Source: Paenibacillus soyae
GTDB taxonomy: Bacteria > Bacillota > Bacilli > Paenibacillales > Paenibacillaceae
Direction of reading: 5' to 3'
Assembly (NCBI RefSeq): GCF_024623455.1
Contig: NZ_JANIPJ010000008.1
Span: forward strand, 186,001 to 250,000
DNA: 64,000 bases
The notes under the pieces were generated by a model. It saw only the letters and a program-made list of their open reading frames with translations, searched no databases and was not told the DNA's origin. The translations under genes were made by a program, and so were the position numbers. Shown here in pieces: positions 54,644 through 63,208 of this stretch. Numbering within the stretch: position 1 is the stretch's first letter; each line of letters begins with the position of its first letter.

Positions 54644-54976
54644 TTACCCTCTCATCGGTACGACCCAGATTGTCCAGTTCCCCTGCAGCCTGGTCGCTTC
54701 GACGATCAAATACCGGGATATATCCTCCATAACGTACGAGACGCTGCCCTTCACCCCGAATCGCCGGGCAAGCTCCGAAATTTCCTCCAGATAAGGCCCG
54801 TCCTCGTTCGGCGCTCCAAGAAGGGTCACGTCGATTTCGTCCTCGTCTCCTGCCGCAAGCAAGTAAACGCGGCATCTTGCGTAGCCCTCCATATCCATCG
54901 GATTGCTTCGCGCCGTGCTTGCCGTCGGCAAATAAACATGAGCCGGCGGCGGCGCGTTTCTTCCAGAAGCCGTCAT
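54644..54976 (-). CDS. 110-residue hypothetical protein upstream of the SGNH gene
   Basis: ATG 54976 follows GAGAGGGGGGAGC. The protein has an acidic, strand-rich core (CRVYLLAAGDEDEIDVTLLG; VMEDISRYLIVEATR; WTIWVVPMRG). I do not recognise the family. Being cotranscribed with an esterase, it could be an accessory or unrelated partner. The other frames here lack a ribosome site. Confidence 0.6.
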   Translation of the reverse strand: MTASGRNAPPPAHVYLPTASTARSNPMDMEGYARCRVYLLAAGDEDEIDVTLLGAPNEDGPYLEEISELARRFGVKGSVSYVMEDISRYLIVEATRLQGNWTIWVVPMRG

Positions 54977-55082
54977 GCGCTGCTCCCCCCTCTCTAGCGT
55001 TCATTGTATAACGGCCGAACGAGGGCGCCTATGAGACTTTTTTAACTCCGTTGTCCATTTTCGCCTTCTTGGGCGAAAGCTC

Positions 55083-55111
55083 TTGTGGGGCGTCATCGAA
55101 TTCGATACTGT
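55083..55111 (+). promoter_or_regulatory. promoter of the GH140-like operon with palindromic operator
   Basis: TTGTGG (55083-55088), 17 bases, TACTGT (55106-55111). The spacer holds the perfect 12-bp palindrome ATCGAATTCGAT (55095-55106), placed where a repressor would block RNA polymerase. Confidence 0.4.
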
Positions 55112-55139
55112 AGGGGCATCGGAGGGGAGGTCATGAACA

Positions 55140-56471
55140 TTGGGCGATAACATGCGGAAGCTGAAGGTAAGCGAGACCGGGCGGTATCTCGCTCATGAGG
55201 ACGGTTCTCCGTTTTTTTGGCTGGGCGACACGGCTTGGGAGCTGTTCCATAAGTTGAATCGCGAGGACGCCAAGCATTATTTATCTTGTCGGGCCGAGCA
55301 GGGCTTTAACGTCGTGCAAGCCGTGGCGCTGGCCGAGCTCGTAGGACTGACAACGGGCAATGCCTACGGCCGAATGCCGCTCTTCCGGGACGCGGCGGGG
55401 ACATACGATCCGTCTCAGCCTGATGTAAGCGGCGAGTATTCGTATTGGGATCATGTCGATTATATCCTGGAAACAGCGAAAGCTATGGGGCTATATGTGG
55501 CAATGCTGCCGACCTGGGGCGATAAATTTAACGCGAGGCATGGCAAAGGCCCGGAAATATTCACGCCATCCAACGCTTATGCATACGGCAAGTGGCTGGG
55601 CGCGCGATATCGCGATGCGCCGCATCTGATCTGGGTGCTCGGAGGAGACCGCGGGCTGCAGACCCGTAAGCATTTCGAGGTGATAGTGGGCATGGCGCGC
55701 GGCTTGAAGGAGGGCGATGGCGGATGCCACTTGATGACCTTTCATCCGAAGGGCAGCTCCTCTTCCTCTTATCATGCACATGGCGAAGAGTGGCTGGATT
55801 TCAATATGATCCAATCCGGACACGGCGAGCTGGAGCCTGCGAACTACAAGATGGTAGCGGCCGACTATGGTCTTGTACCCGCTAAGCCCGTTCTGGACGG
55901 GGAGCCCTGTTACGAGGATATTCCCCGGGCTTTCAACCCGCGCAACGGCTATTTCGACGAGGCCGACGTGCGCCGCGCCGCTTATTATGCCGTATTCTCG
56001 GGAGCCTGCGGCCATACGTACGGCCATCACTCGGTTTGGGCGATGAGCGACGGCATGTATGATTCCGTGGAACTGAAGGAGCCAGGCCCGTTCTTCATCA
56101 TGCATTGGAAGGACGCGCTGCGCAGGCCGGGAGCCGGCCAGATGCGCCATCTGAAGGAGCTATGGACCCGATTCCGAATGGAGGACGGCGAACCCGATCA
56201 GGAGCTGCTCGCGGCCAACTTCGAAGGGTCGAATTATAGGGCGGCGCTGCGGGGGCGAAGCGCCTCGATGATCTATTGCCCGAACGGGCTGTACGTCGAC
56301 GTCCGCATGGATCGCGTCGGCGGGGGGCAGGTTCGCGCCGCGTGGTTTAACCCGAGAGACGGTCGATTCTCGGACGAGGGCTCCTTCCCGGGAGAGGGGG
56401 AGCGCAGATTTGCATGCCCCTCAAGCGGGAGAGGCAACGATTGGGTGCTGGTCCTAACAATTTTGACATAA
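55140..56471 (+). CDS. DUF4038 / GH140-like (apiosidase-type) glycoside hydrolase
   Basis: 443 residues without signal peptide. DUF4038 barrels include GH140 apiosidase of rhamnogalacturonan II breakdown. Signatures: FFWLGDTAWELFHKLNREDA at the start, QGFNVVQAV, LPTWGDKFN, HLIWVLGGDRG (Asp ~167) and VLDGEPCYED (Glu ~253), which occupy the places of the catalytic acids, then the C-terminal beta domain (MIYCPNGLYVDVRMDR). The start is TTG 55140 behind GGGAGG; ATG 55152 is an alternative. First gene of the operon with the isomerase and an unknown protein. Apiose as substrate is a hypothesis. Confidence 0.85.
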   Translation: MGDNMRKLKVSETGRYLAHEDGSPFFWLGDTAWELFHKLNREDAKHYLSCRAEQGFNVVQAVALAELVGLTTGNAYGRMPLFRDAAGTYDPSQPDVSGEYSYWDHVDYILETAKAMGLYVAMLPTWGDKFNARHGKGPEIFTPSNAYAYGKWLGARYRDAPHLIWVLGGDRGLQTRKHFEVIVGMARGLKEGDGGCHLMTFHPKGSSSSSYHAHGEEWLDFNMIQSGHGELEPANYKMVAADYGLVPAKPVLDGEPCYEDIPRAFNPRNGYFDEADVRRAAYYAVFSGACGHTYGHHSVWAMSDGMYDSVELKEPGPFFIMHWKDALRRPGAGQMRHLKELWTRFRMEDGEPDQELLAANFEGSNYRAALRGRSASMIYCPNGLYVDVRMDRVGGGQVRAAWFNPRDGRFSDEGSFPGEGERRFACPSSGRGNDWVLVLTILT

Positions 56472-56486
56472 AAGGTGGAATTTACG

Positions 56487-57929
56487 ATGAGTTTGCAGAT
56501 CATTCGAAAGAAAGCGCGAGTCGGGGTTATTACGGTCGGCCACGAGCCGTATTGGGGTCAGTTCGCCGGTCTGAAGGAGGAGCTGGAAGGTTACGGGCGC
56601 GAGTTCGAGACGATGCTGAAGGGTAACGATGTCGAAGTGGTATACGGAGGATTCGTCGATAACGTCGACAAGTCGTTCGAAGCTGCCTCTTATTTGAAAG
56701 CGAGGGACGTCGATTTTCTGTTCTGCTACTTGAGCACGTATGTCACGTCCTCTTCGGCGGCGACGGCCATTCTTAACTTGAACGTGCCGACGGTGCTGGT
56801 CGCGCTTCAGCCGCTCAAACGGCTGGATTACCGGAAGACGACGACCTATATGCAGCTGGCGAACGACAACATCTGCTCCCTCCCGGAAATCGGCGGCGTC
56901 CTCGTGCGGGCGGGCAAGCCCGCGGCCGGCATGATCGTCGGCACGCTGCGTGACGATCCGCGGGCCGTGGCAGAGCTGAAGTCCTGGTGCCAGGTCGCGA
57001 ACGCCCGCAAAGCGTTCAAGCAGGCGAAGATCGGCTACCTGGGCCATACGTACGAAGGCATGTACGACATGAACTCGGATCCTACCGCCTTCACCGCGGC
57101 CTTCGGTTCCCATGTGCAAATGCTCGAGATGTGCGATTTGGCGAAATTGGTGAACGGCGTATCCGAGAGGGAAGTGAAAGAGAAGATCGAGGAAATCCAT
57201 AGCGTCTTCACGATCGCCGATCCGTTCATCGATCCCGTGACGCGGCCGATCAAGCGGGAGGATCTGGAATGGTCCGCCAAGGTTGCGGTCGGGCTCGACA
57301 AGCTGGTGTCGGAGTTCGGGCTGACCGGCCTTGCTTATTATTACAAGGGACTGGATAACAACGAATACGAACGGATCGGATCGAACATGGTGCTGGGCAA
57401 CTCGCTGCTGACGGGCAAAGGCATTCCGCTAGCGGGAGAGGCCGATCTGAAAACGTGCGCGGCGATGCTGATTATGGACAGGCTGGAAGCGGGAGGATCG
57501 TTCGCCGAGCTCCACCCCTGCGATTTCGTGGACAACGTCGTGCTTGTCGGGCATGACGGTCCGCATAACATCAAGATCGCGAACGGCCGGCCGATCATTC
57601 GGGGACTGGATGTGTTCCACGGGAAGGCGGGCTCGGGCATCGGCGTCGAATTCAGCATCAAGACGGGCCCCGTTACGCTGCTCGGCATCTCGCAGACGGC
57701 CGACGGCCGCTACAAGATGATCGCGACGGAGGGCGAATCGATACCGGGCGAAATCCCGCAAACCGGCAATACGAATACGCGCTGCAGCTTCAACCGGTCC
57801 GTGGCCGAGTTCATCGAGAGCTGGTGCTCGGCGGGTCCTACCCATCACTTCGCGTTGGGCGTGGGCCACGTGAACGACAAAATCAAAAACGTAGCCAAAA
57901 TTATGGGCATCGAGCTGGAAATCGTCTAA
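56487..57929 (+). CDS. L-arabinose/L-fucose isomerase-like enzyme
   Basis: 480 residues of the fucose/arabinose isomerase fold: ARVGVITVGHEPYWGQFAGL, DFLFCYLSTYVTSSSAA, KIGYLGHTYEGMYDMNSDPT, then SFAELHPCDF and VLVGHDGPHN, and THHFALGVGH near the end, which include the Glu and His metal ligands. IATEGESIPGEIPQTGNTNT is AraA-like. It is not a canonical AraA or FucI in length or in neighbours. It should interconvert an aldose and ketose released by the enzymes beside it. ATG 56487 follows AAAGGTGG; the gap from the GH140-like gene is 15 bases. Confidence 0.85.
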   Translation: MSLQIIRKKARVGVITVGHEPYWGQFAGLKEELEGYGREFETMLKGNDVEVVYGGFVDNVDKSFEAASYLKARDVDFLFCYLSTYVTSSSAATAILNLNVPTVLVALQPLKRLDYRKTTTYMQLANDNICSLPEIGGVLVRAGKPAAGMIVGTLRDDPRAVAELKSWCQVANARKAFKQAKIGYLGHTYEGMYDMNSDPTAFTAAFGSHVQMLEMCDLAKLVNGVSEREVKEKIEEIHSVFTIADPFIDPVTRPIKREDLEWSAKVAVGLDKLVSEFGLTGLAYYYKGLDNNEYERIGSNMVLGNSLLTGKGIPLAGEADLKTCAAMLIMDRLEAGGSFAELHPCDFVDNVVLVGHDGPHNIKIANGRPIIRGLDVFHGKAGSGIGVEFSIKTGPVTLLGISQTADGRYKMIATEGESIPGEIPQTGNTNTRCSFNRSVAEFIESWCSAGPTHHFALGVGHVNDKIKNVAKIMGIELEIV

Positions 57930-57942
57930 GGGGGTTGTGGCA

Positions 57943-60405
57943 ATGAGCAGCAAGAACGGAAGCAAAAGCTTGAAGCGGGCCACGCTGGAGATGAGCCTGA
58001 AGCCGTTCAAGAGTCTGGAGCAGCAGGCGATCGACGATGTATGCGCGGAAGCGCTGCGCCAGTGGAAGCCTCTGCTAGACATGGCGGAGACGGCTTCCAT
58101 GCTGCTGTGGATCTCCGACGGCAGCGAAATTCTGACATGGAACGGCAGCCTGGACGATTCCTTCGAATGGGCGAAATATATCGGCTTCGCCAACGAGGAA
58201 TATTTCAGCCATATTCAGGATAAGGACAACCCCCGCATTGCCCGGATCTATACGGATAACCCGGCGGATATGACATATGGCAGCTTAAAGCGCATTGTCT
58301 CTTCGTTCAAGCGAATCGCGCGCGAACGGTTCGGCGTAACGCTCGAGGTCGGGGCCACCTTCGACGCCGGCCCGGAATTCGCGTATTCGGATTTCAAATA
58401 CAAGAAGCATCCGGAGATCAACCGGGCCGAGCTTGGCGGCCGGTATGTCGCGCTGAAGGCCGACTATACGGTCGTCTGCACTTGGTCCAAGCTCAAGGAG
58501 GATGCGGCCTCCTACGCGGCTTATCCCGGCGGCATCCCGGAGGGAACGCCGTTCGGCGAGTTCCTCGGCAAGCAGTGCGCCAGCTTCCTGCCGGAGCTCG
58601 GGTTCGATTACATCTGGTTTTCGAACGGCTTCGCGCTGTCGTATTTCCCCTGGACGTACCTCGGCGCCAACTATGACGGAACGAGCATGCCGCTGGCCGA
58701 TCAGGCCGAGCTGTCCGCGAACGTCATGTCGTTCTGGGATTCGTTCAAGCGGGAATGCCCGGAATTCCGCGTGGAGATCAGGGGGACGAACTACGGCACC
58801 GGCATGGATCTGGCGAAGGATTATATCCCGATGCTCGAGCTGTACGACAAAAACTATCTGGAATACCCCGCGCCGAACTCGCCTTGGGGCGCGCTGAATT
58901 TCGACTTCGGGCTGGAGATGACCGGCTATATGTCCCGGATCGCGGAGCTTCCGGGCGAGACGTACCCGTACCGCTTCTATCCGAACGACCCGTGGTTCTG
59001 GCAAAATCCGTGGTTCGACTTGTACGACAGGGAGCCGCATGATATCTATTGCCCGTTATCCGTTGCCAGACTGAACGGAAGGGGAGAGGCGGAAAGTCCG
59101 GGCGTCATCGAGATCCTGACGATCGATACGGAATACGGCGAGCTGAACGAGGAGGGGCCCGCGGAGATTATTCCCCACTTCAAGAGGGCGCTGGCCGATC
59201 GTCCCGACGAGCCGGGCATCTTGACCTGGCTGTATCCGTTCCGCGAGCTGCACGAGGCGGTCGAGGCATCGAATGAACGCTCCGGCGACGTCTTCTTCCA
59301 CGATTGGTTCGTGCGCAACGCGATCAACGAAGGACTGCCGCTGAACACGGTGATCGGCAGCGACGTCTATTTCTCCATGAACCAGGTGGCCAGACGCAAG
59401 CTGAAGGAGACGATTCTGCTCGTTTCGGCCTGCTGGCTGGAAGGCGACAAGGCGGAGGCCGTCGCAAGCCACGTGAAGGAGGGGGGGCGCGTTCTGTTGT
59501 ACGGAGCCGTTCGCGATGACCGTTTGCTTGAGCTGCTCGGACTGAAGAAAGCGGAGCCGCTCGAGGGCGAATTCGACTATACGCTGTCTGGAGAAGCCGA
59601 CGCGCTGGAGCTCGAGGAGACGCGTCCGCGCAAGCTCCGCCACTACGGAATGACCTCGGGCGGCGGACTGTCGGAGACGCTCGCGGACGCTTCGGACGTA
59701 GGCAACGGGCTGGCGGGAGAAGTGCGGCAAGCCGGTCAAAGCCGGGCGTTCACGGTCAGCCGGGCCCTGCCGGAATGGAACGGCGGCCGAGTCGGCTGGG
59801 TACGGGGCTCGCTGCCGTTCGAGCCGTCCGGCGTTACGCATCTGCCGGTTCGCCAATCGGACGAATGGGCCGATGCATCCGGAGCCATGAGATCCATGCT
59901 GCAGCAGTTCGGGTATAGCATCGCGCAGAATAAATACGCCCAAAGCTCCGCTTCGGCGCTTATGTTCGTCAAACGCCACGACAACGCGTATTTCTTCGTC
60001 GGATGCAAGAAGGATACGTCGGTATCGTTCCGGCTGCGATTCCCGGACGGCGAGCCGCTTATAACCGGGCAGACTACGGTAATCGGAACGGGTGCGGCTG
60101 CTTACGCGCTTGACCGCACGTTCCATGACGAATGCCGAGTCTTCGCAAGGCAGGAGCGCAATTCCCTGGTATGGTGCCGGGAGATGAGCGCGATCCCGAC
60201 GCGGAAGAAGCAGTCGGTGCGCCAGCTTGTCATTAGCGGACTTATGGATGCCGAGCTGACGGTCTACCCTCCGATCGCCGCGTTGGAGGGAGGACGGGTC
60301 GAGCTTCGCGACGGGCATCCCGACGGCGCCCCGATCCATTATGAACGGCAAGGCCATAAGATCGTGGCCCGCTCGGTCAGCGACAGCGTCAGCGTGACCT
60401 GGTAA
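57943..60405 (+). CDS. uncharacterised 820-residue protein, possible glycoside hydrolase
   Basis: I do not recognise the family. Residues ~1-430 look like a TIM-barrel glycosidase: TLEMSLKPFKSLEQQAIDDV, LLWISDGSEILTWNGSLDDS, LEVGATFDAGPEFAYSDF, FSNGFALSYFPWTYLGANYD, VEIRGTNYGTGMDLAKDY and LNFDFGLEMTGYMSRIAELP, rich in Asp, Glu and Trp. Residues ~460-550 resemble a flavodoxin/GATase-like domain (VIGSDVYFSMNQVARRK, ILLVSACWLEGDKAEAVASH), as in GH42. The rest is beta-rich (FFVGCKKDTSVSFRLRFPDG). No signal peptide. It follows the isomerase by 13 bases with AAGGGGG before ATG 57943. This context suggests a cytoplasmic glycosidase acting before the isomerase. Confidence 0.75.
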   Translation: MSSKNGSKSLKRATLEMSLKPFKSLEQQAIDDVCAEALRQWKPLLDMAETASMLLWISDGSEILTWNGSLDDSFEWAKYIGFANEEYFSHIQDKDNPRIARIYTDNPADMTYGSLKRIVSSFKRIARERFGVTLEVGATFDAGPEFAYSDFKYKKHPEINRAELGGRYVALKADYTVVCTWSKLKEDAASYAAYPGGIPEGTPFGEFLGKQCASFLPELGFDYIWFSNGFALSYFPWTYLGANYDGTSMPLADQAELSANVMSFWDSFKRECPEFRVEIRGTNYGTGMDLAKDYIPMLELYDKNYLEYPAPNSPWGALNFDFGLEMTGYMSRIAELPGETYPYRFYPNDPWFWQNPWFDLYDREPHDIYCPLSVARLNGRGEAESPGVIEILTIDTEYGELNEEGPAEIIPHFKRALADRPDEPGILTWLYPFRELHEAVEASNERSGDVFFHDWFVRNAINEGLPLNTVIGSDVYFSMNQVARRKLKETILLVSACWLEGDKAEAVASHVKEGGRVLLYGAVRDDRLLELLGLKKAEPLEGEFDYTLSGEADALELEETRPRKLRHYGMTSGGGLSETLADASDVGNGLAGEVRQAGQSRAFTVSRALPEWNGGRVGWVRGSLPFEPSGVTHLPVRQSDEWADASGAMRSMLQQFGYSIAQNKYAQSSASALMFVKRHDNAYFFVGCKKDTSVSFRLRFPDGEPLITGQTTVIGTGAAAYALDRTFHDECRVFARQERNSLVWCREMSAIPTRKKQSVRQLVISGLMDAELTVYPPIAALEGGRVELRDGHPDGAPIHYERQGHKIVARSVSDSVSVTW

Positions 60406-60472
60406 ACTTGCAGCTTGATTCCATCTCGCGCGATCGATTAAAAACAGGCAAGAAACGCAAAAACGTCTTGTT

Positions 60473-60486
60473 TCGAAGCGCTTACA
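60473..60486 (+). promoter_or_regulatory. cre-like site before the ABC importer
   Basis: TCGAAGCGCTTACA keeps the AAGCGCTTNCA core of cre, with two mismatches at the left end. The -10 TATAAT is at 60495-60500, so the site covers the -35 region. Confidence 0.5.
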
Positions 60487-60541
60487 GCCGCATCTATAAT
60501 GAAGAGGCAAAGGACAATACCAGACGAAACGAGGGGAACAC

Positions 60542-62227
60542 ATGAAACAGAAACAGAAACAGAAAGCATTAACGGCGGCCAGCCTGCTGCTGGCGGCGGC
60601 GCTTACGCTCGGCGCGTGCTCGAACTCGAATAACGGGGGAACGAACGTTCAGCCGTCCGGCGAGCCGGCGGACAACGGAGGCCAGGCGGCAGCGGTGACA
60701 GGGCCGCTCGGCAAATACGATCCGCCGATCGAAGTGACGACGGTCCGCTCGGTCAATCAAGGCTTCAAGTACGACGAAGGGAAATCGATCGACGATAATA
60801 TCTGGACGGATATTTTCAAGGAGCAGTACGGCATCAACGTCAAAAATCTATGGGTCGTGGACGAGTCGCAATACCGCCAGAAGCTGAACATTTCGATCGC
60901 CTCCGGCGATATTCCGGATTTCATGATCGTGAACAAGGAAGAGCTGCTGCGACTATCCGAGGAGGGGCAGCTGGAAGACTTGACACAGCTGCTTGAGCAA
61001 TACGGGAGCGATTATTTGAAAGAGCTGCTCCATCAGGATAACGGAACGGCCATGAATGCGGCGACCTACGAAGGACGGCTGCTGGGCATTCCCCAAATGC
61101 AGGTGAACGGCGGCGTCAGTACGGCGGAGATGATCTACGTTCGAGCGGATTGGCTGAAAAACTTGAATCTGACGGAGCCGAAAACGATTGACGACGTGAT
61201 CAAGATCGCGGAGGCGTTCGCGAAGGACGATCCGGATCAGGACGGCAAGGACAACACTTACGGCCTGGGGCTCAATAAGGATCTGTTCCTGGCGCACGGC
61301 ACGGTGAAGGGCTTCTTCAACGGATTCCAAGCTTATCCGGACATCTGGTTGAAGGACGGAAGCGGCAAGCTGGTATACGGCTCGATTCAGCCGGAGATGA
61401 GAACCGCGCTTGAGAAGCTGAGCCGGTTGTATAAGGACGGCGTCATCGATCGTGAATTTACTGTAAAGGACTGGAATAAAATTGCCGAAGACGTGGCGGC
61501 GGACCGGCTGGGGCTCGCTTACGGCAACGTCTCCGACGGCGGATTCATCCACAAGACGAACAAGGATAACAATCCGGACGCCGAATGGAAGGTATATCCG
61601 ATCGTGTCCGTTGACGGCAGCGCCGTTAACCCGCAGCTCAGCGACACGGCCAACAACTTTTTCGTCGTGAAGAAGGGCGCCAAGCACCCGGAAGCGATGA
61701 TTCAGCTGGCGAATATTTATCTGGAGCACTATTACCTGACGAGCTACGCGCCCGACCCGAATCCGTTCATATCCAACGCGAACGGCGTATTCCCGGGCAA
61801 ATATCATCCCGTGCTGATCGACCCGCTCAACGTGAACCTGGACGCGTTCCGCCAAGTACAGGACGCGCTGGCCAAGAAGGACGGCAGCCAGCTCGGATTC
61901 CCGGCCAACGTTCATTACGACCGTCTGACGAAATACGCGGACGGCGATCAGACGATGTGGTTCTCCACGATCGTATTCGGCGGAGAAGGCTCCTACAGCG
62001 TCGTCGATTATTACGACAAAAACAAGCTGGGTCTGTACAACGCATTCCAGGGAGCGGCCACGCCGACCATGTCCGAGAAGATGGCCTCCTTGAAGAAGTT
62101 CCAGGACGAGACCTTCACCAAGATCATTATGGGCGAAGCGCCGATCTCCGAATTCGACAAGTTCGTCGAAGAGTGGAAGAAGCTCGGCGGAGATCAAATT
62201 ACGGCAGAGGTAAACGAGAGGATTTAA
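60542..62227 (+). CDS. extracellular sugar-binding lipoprotein of an ABC importer
   Basis: 561 residues. Signal with lipobox (LAAALTLGAC, Cys ~24), then a Ser/Asn/Gly-rich linker and a large solute-binding fold of the LplA/YtcQ type (QFKIREQYGINV-like: IFKEQYGINVKNLWVVDESQ, IASGDIPDFMIVNKEEL, MIYVRADWLKNL, TYGLGLNKDLFLAHGT). It captures an oligosaccharide at the membrane face and hands it to the two permeases that follow. AGACGAAACGAGGGG precedes ATG 60542. A cre-like site lies upstream. No ATPase gene follows in the window; such systems commonly share one (MsmX type). Confidence 0.9.
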   Translation: MKQKQKQKALTAASLLLAAALTLGACSNSNNGGTNVQPSGEPADNGGQAAAVTGPLGKYDPPIEVTTVRSVNQGFKYDEGKSIDDNIWTDIFKEQYGINVKNLWVVDESQYRQKLNISIASGDIPDFMIVNKEELLRLSEEGQLEDLTQLLEQYGSDYLKELLHQDNGTAMNAATYEGRLLGIPQMQVNGGVSTAEMIYVRADWLKNLNLTEPKTIDDVIKIAEAFAKDDPDQDGKDNTYGLGLNKDLFLAHGTVKGFFNGFQAYPDIWLKDGSGKLVYGSIQPEMRTALEKLSRLYKDGVIDREFTVKDWNKIAEDVAADRLGLAYGNVSDGGFIHKTNKDNNPDAEWKVYPIVSVDGSAVNPQLSDTANNFFVVKKGAKHPEAMIQLANIYLEHYYLTSYAPDPNPFISNANGVFPGKYHPVLIDPLNVNLDAFRQVQDALAKKDGSQLGFPANVHYDRLTKYADGDQTMWFSTIVFGGEGSYSVVDYYDKNKLGLYNAFQGAATPTMSEKMASLKKFQDETFTKIIMGEAPISEFDKFVEEWKKLGGDQITAEVNERI

Positions 62228-62245
62228 TGAAACCGCAGTTGCATC

Positions 62246-62270
62246 GAGAAGGCGGACCTGCCGCCTTCTC
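62246..62270 (+). other. intercistronic hairpin between binding protein and permease genes
   Basis: GAGAAGGCGG pairs perfectly with CCGCCTTCTC around a 5-base loop. There is no T-run, so it likely stabilises the upstream mRNA or attenuates readthrough rather than ending transcription. Confidence 0.6.
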
Positions 62271-62297
62271 CTTATATTCGCACCGGAGGAGACTGCT

Positions 62298-63194
62298 ATG
62301 ATTAAAAGATGGCGGATGCAAATCCCGTTACACCTGATGCTGATTCCGGGGCTCGTCGCGATCCTGATCTTCAGCTACATCCCGATGGCGGGAGTCGTGA
62401 TCGCTTTCCAGAAATTCGTGCCGATCAAAGGCATATTCGGCTCCGATTGGGTGGGGCTCGAGCATTTCCGTTATATGATACAGCTGCCGAACTTCTCGCA
62501 GATTATGTGGAACACCGTGTTCATCGCATCGATGAAAATCGTCGCCGGCATCGTCGTGCCCGTATCCATCGCGTTATTATTGAATGAAGTCCGCAGAGAA
62601 GCGTACAAGCGGATGATACAGACGCTCGTTTATTTGCCGTATTTCCTCTCATGGGTCATTCTAAGCGGCATTCTGATCGATATCTTGTCCCCTAGCCGGG
62701 GCGTCGTGAACCAGTTTATCGAGTGGCTCGGCTTCGACAGCATCTTCTTCCTCGGCAGCAACGATTGGTTTCCTTATACCTTGGTCATATCCAACGAATG
62801 GAAGGAATTCGGGTTCAGCACGATCGTCTATTTGGCCGCGCTTGCCGGGATTAATCCCGCCCTGTACGAGGCGGCGCTGGTCGACGGAGCCAGCAGGTGG
62901 AAGCAAACGCTTCATATCTCCTTGCCGGGCATGCTCCCGATCATCGTACTGATGGCGACGCTCAGCATCGGCAGCATTCTGAACGCCGGGTTCGAGCAAG
63001 TGTTCAATTTGTATGGACCAGCCGTGTACGAGAGCGGCGACATTATAGATACGTTCGTCTACCGAATCGGCTTGGAGGAAGCGCAGTACGGATTGGCCAC
63101 GGCGGTCGGGCTGCTTAAATCGGTGGTGTCCCTGGTTCTGATCTCGGTCTCCTACTTCCTGGCGTACCGGTTCGCCAATTATCGCATTTTCTAG
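62298..63194 (+). CDS. ABC sugar permease, LplB type
   Basis: 298 residues with six membrane segments (MLIPGLVAILIFSYIPMAGV; SMKIVAGIVVPVSIALLL; VYLPYFLSWVILSGILIDIL; and so on). The EAA loop that contacts the ATPase is INPALYEAALVDGASRWKQT. YKRMIQTLVYLPYFLSW is typical of the LplB branch. GGAGGAG precedes ATG 62298. It should form a heterodimeric channel with the next permease. Confidence 0.93.
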   Translation: MIKRWRMQIPLHLMLIPGLVAILIFSYIPMAGVVIAFQKFVPIKGIFGSDWVGLEHFRYMIQLPNFSQIMWNTVFIASMKIVAGIVVPVSIALLLNEVRREAYKRMIQTLVYLPYFLSWVILSGILIDILSPSRGVVNQFIEWLGFDSIFFLGSNDWFPYTLVISNEWKEFGFSTIVYLAALAGINPALYEAALVDGASRWKQTLHISLPGMLPIIVLMATLSIGSILNAGFEQVFNLYGPAVYESGDIIDTFVYRIGLEEAQYGLATAVGLLKSVVSLVLISVSYFLAYRFANYRIF

Positions 63195-63208
63195 GGAGGT
63201 GTCCACCT

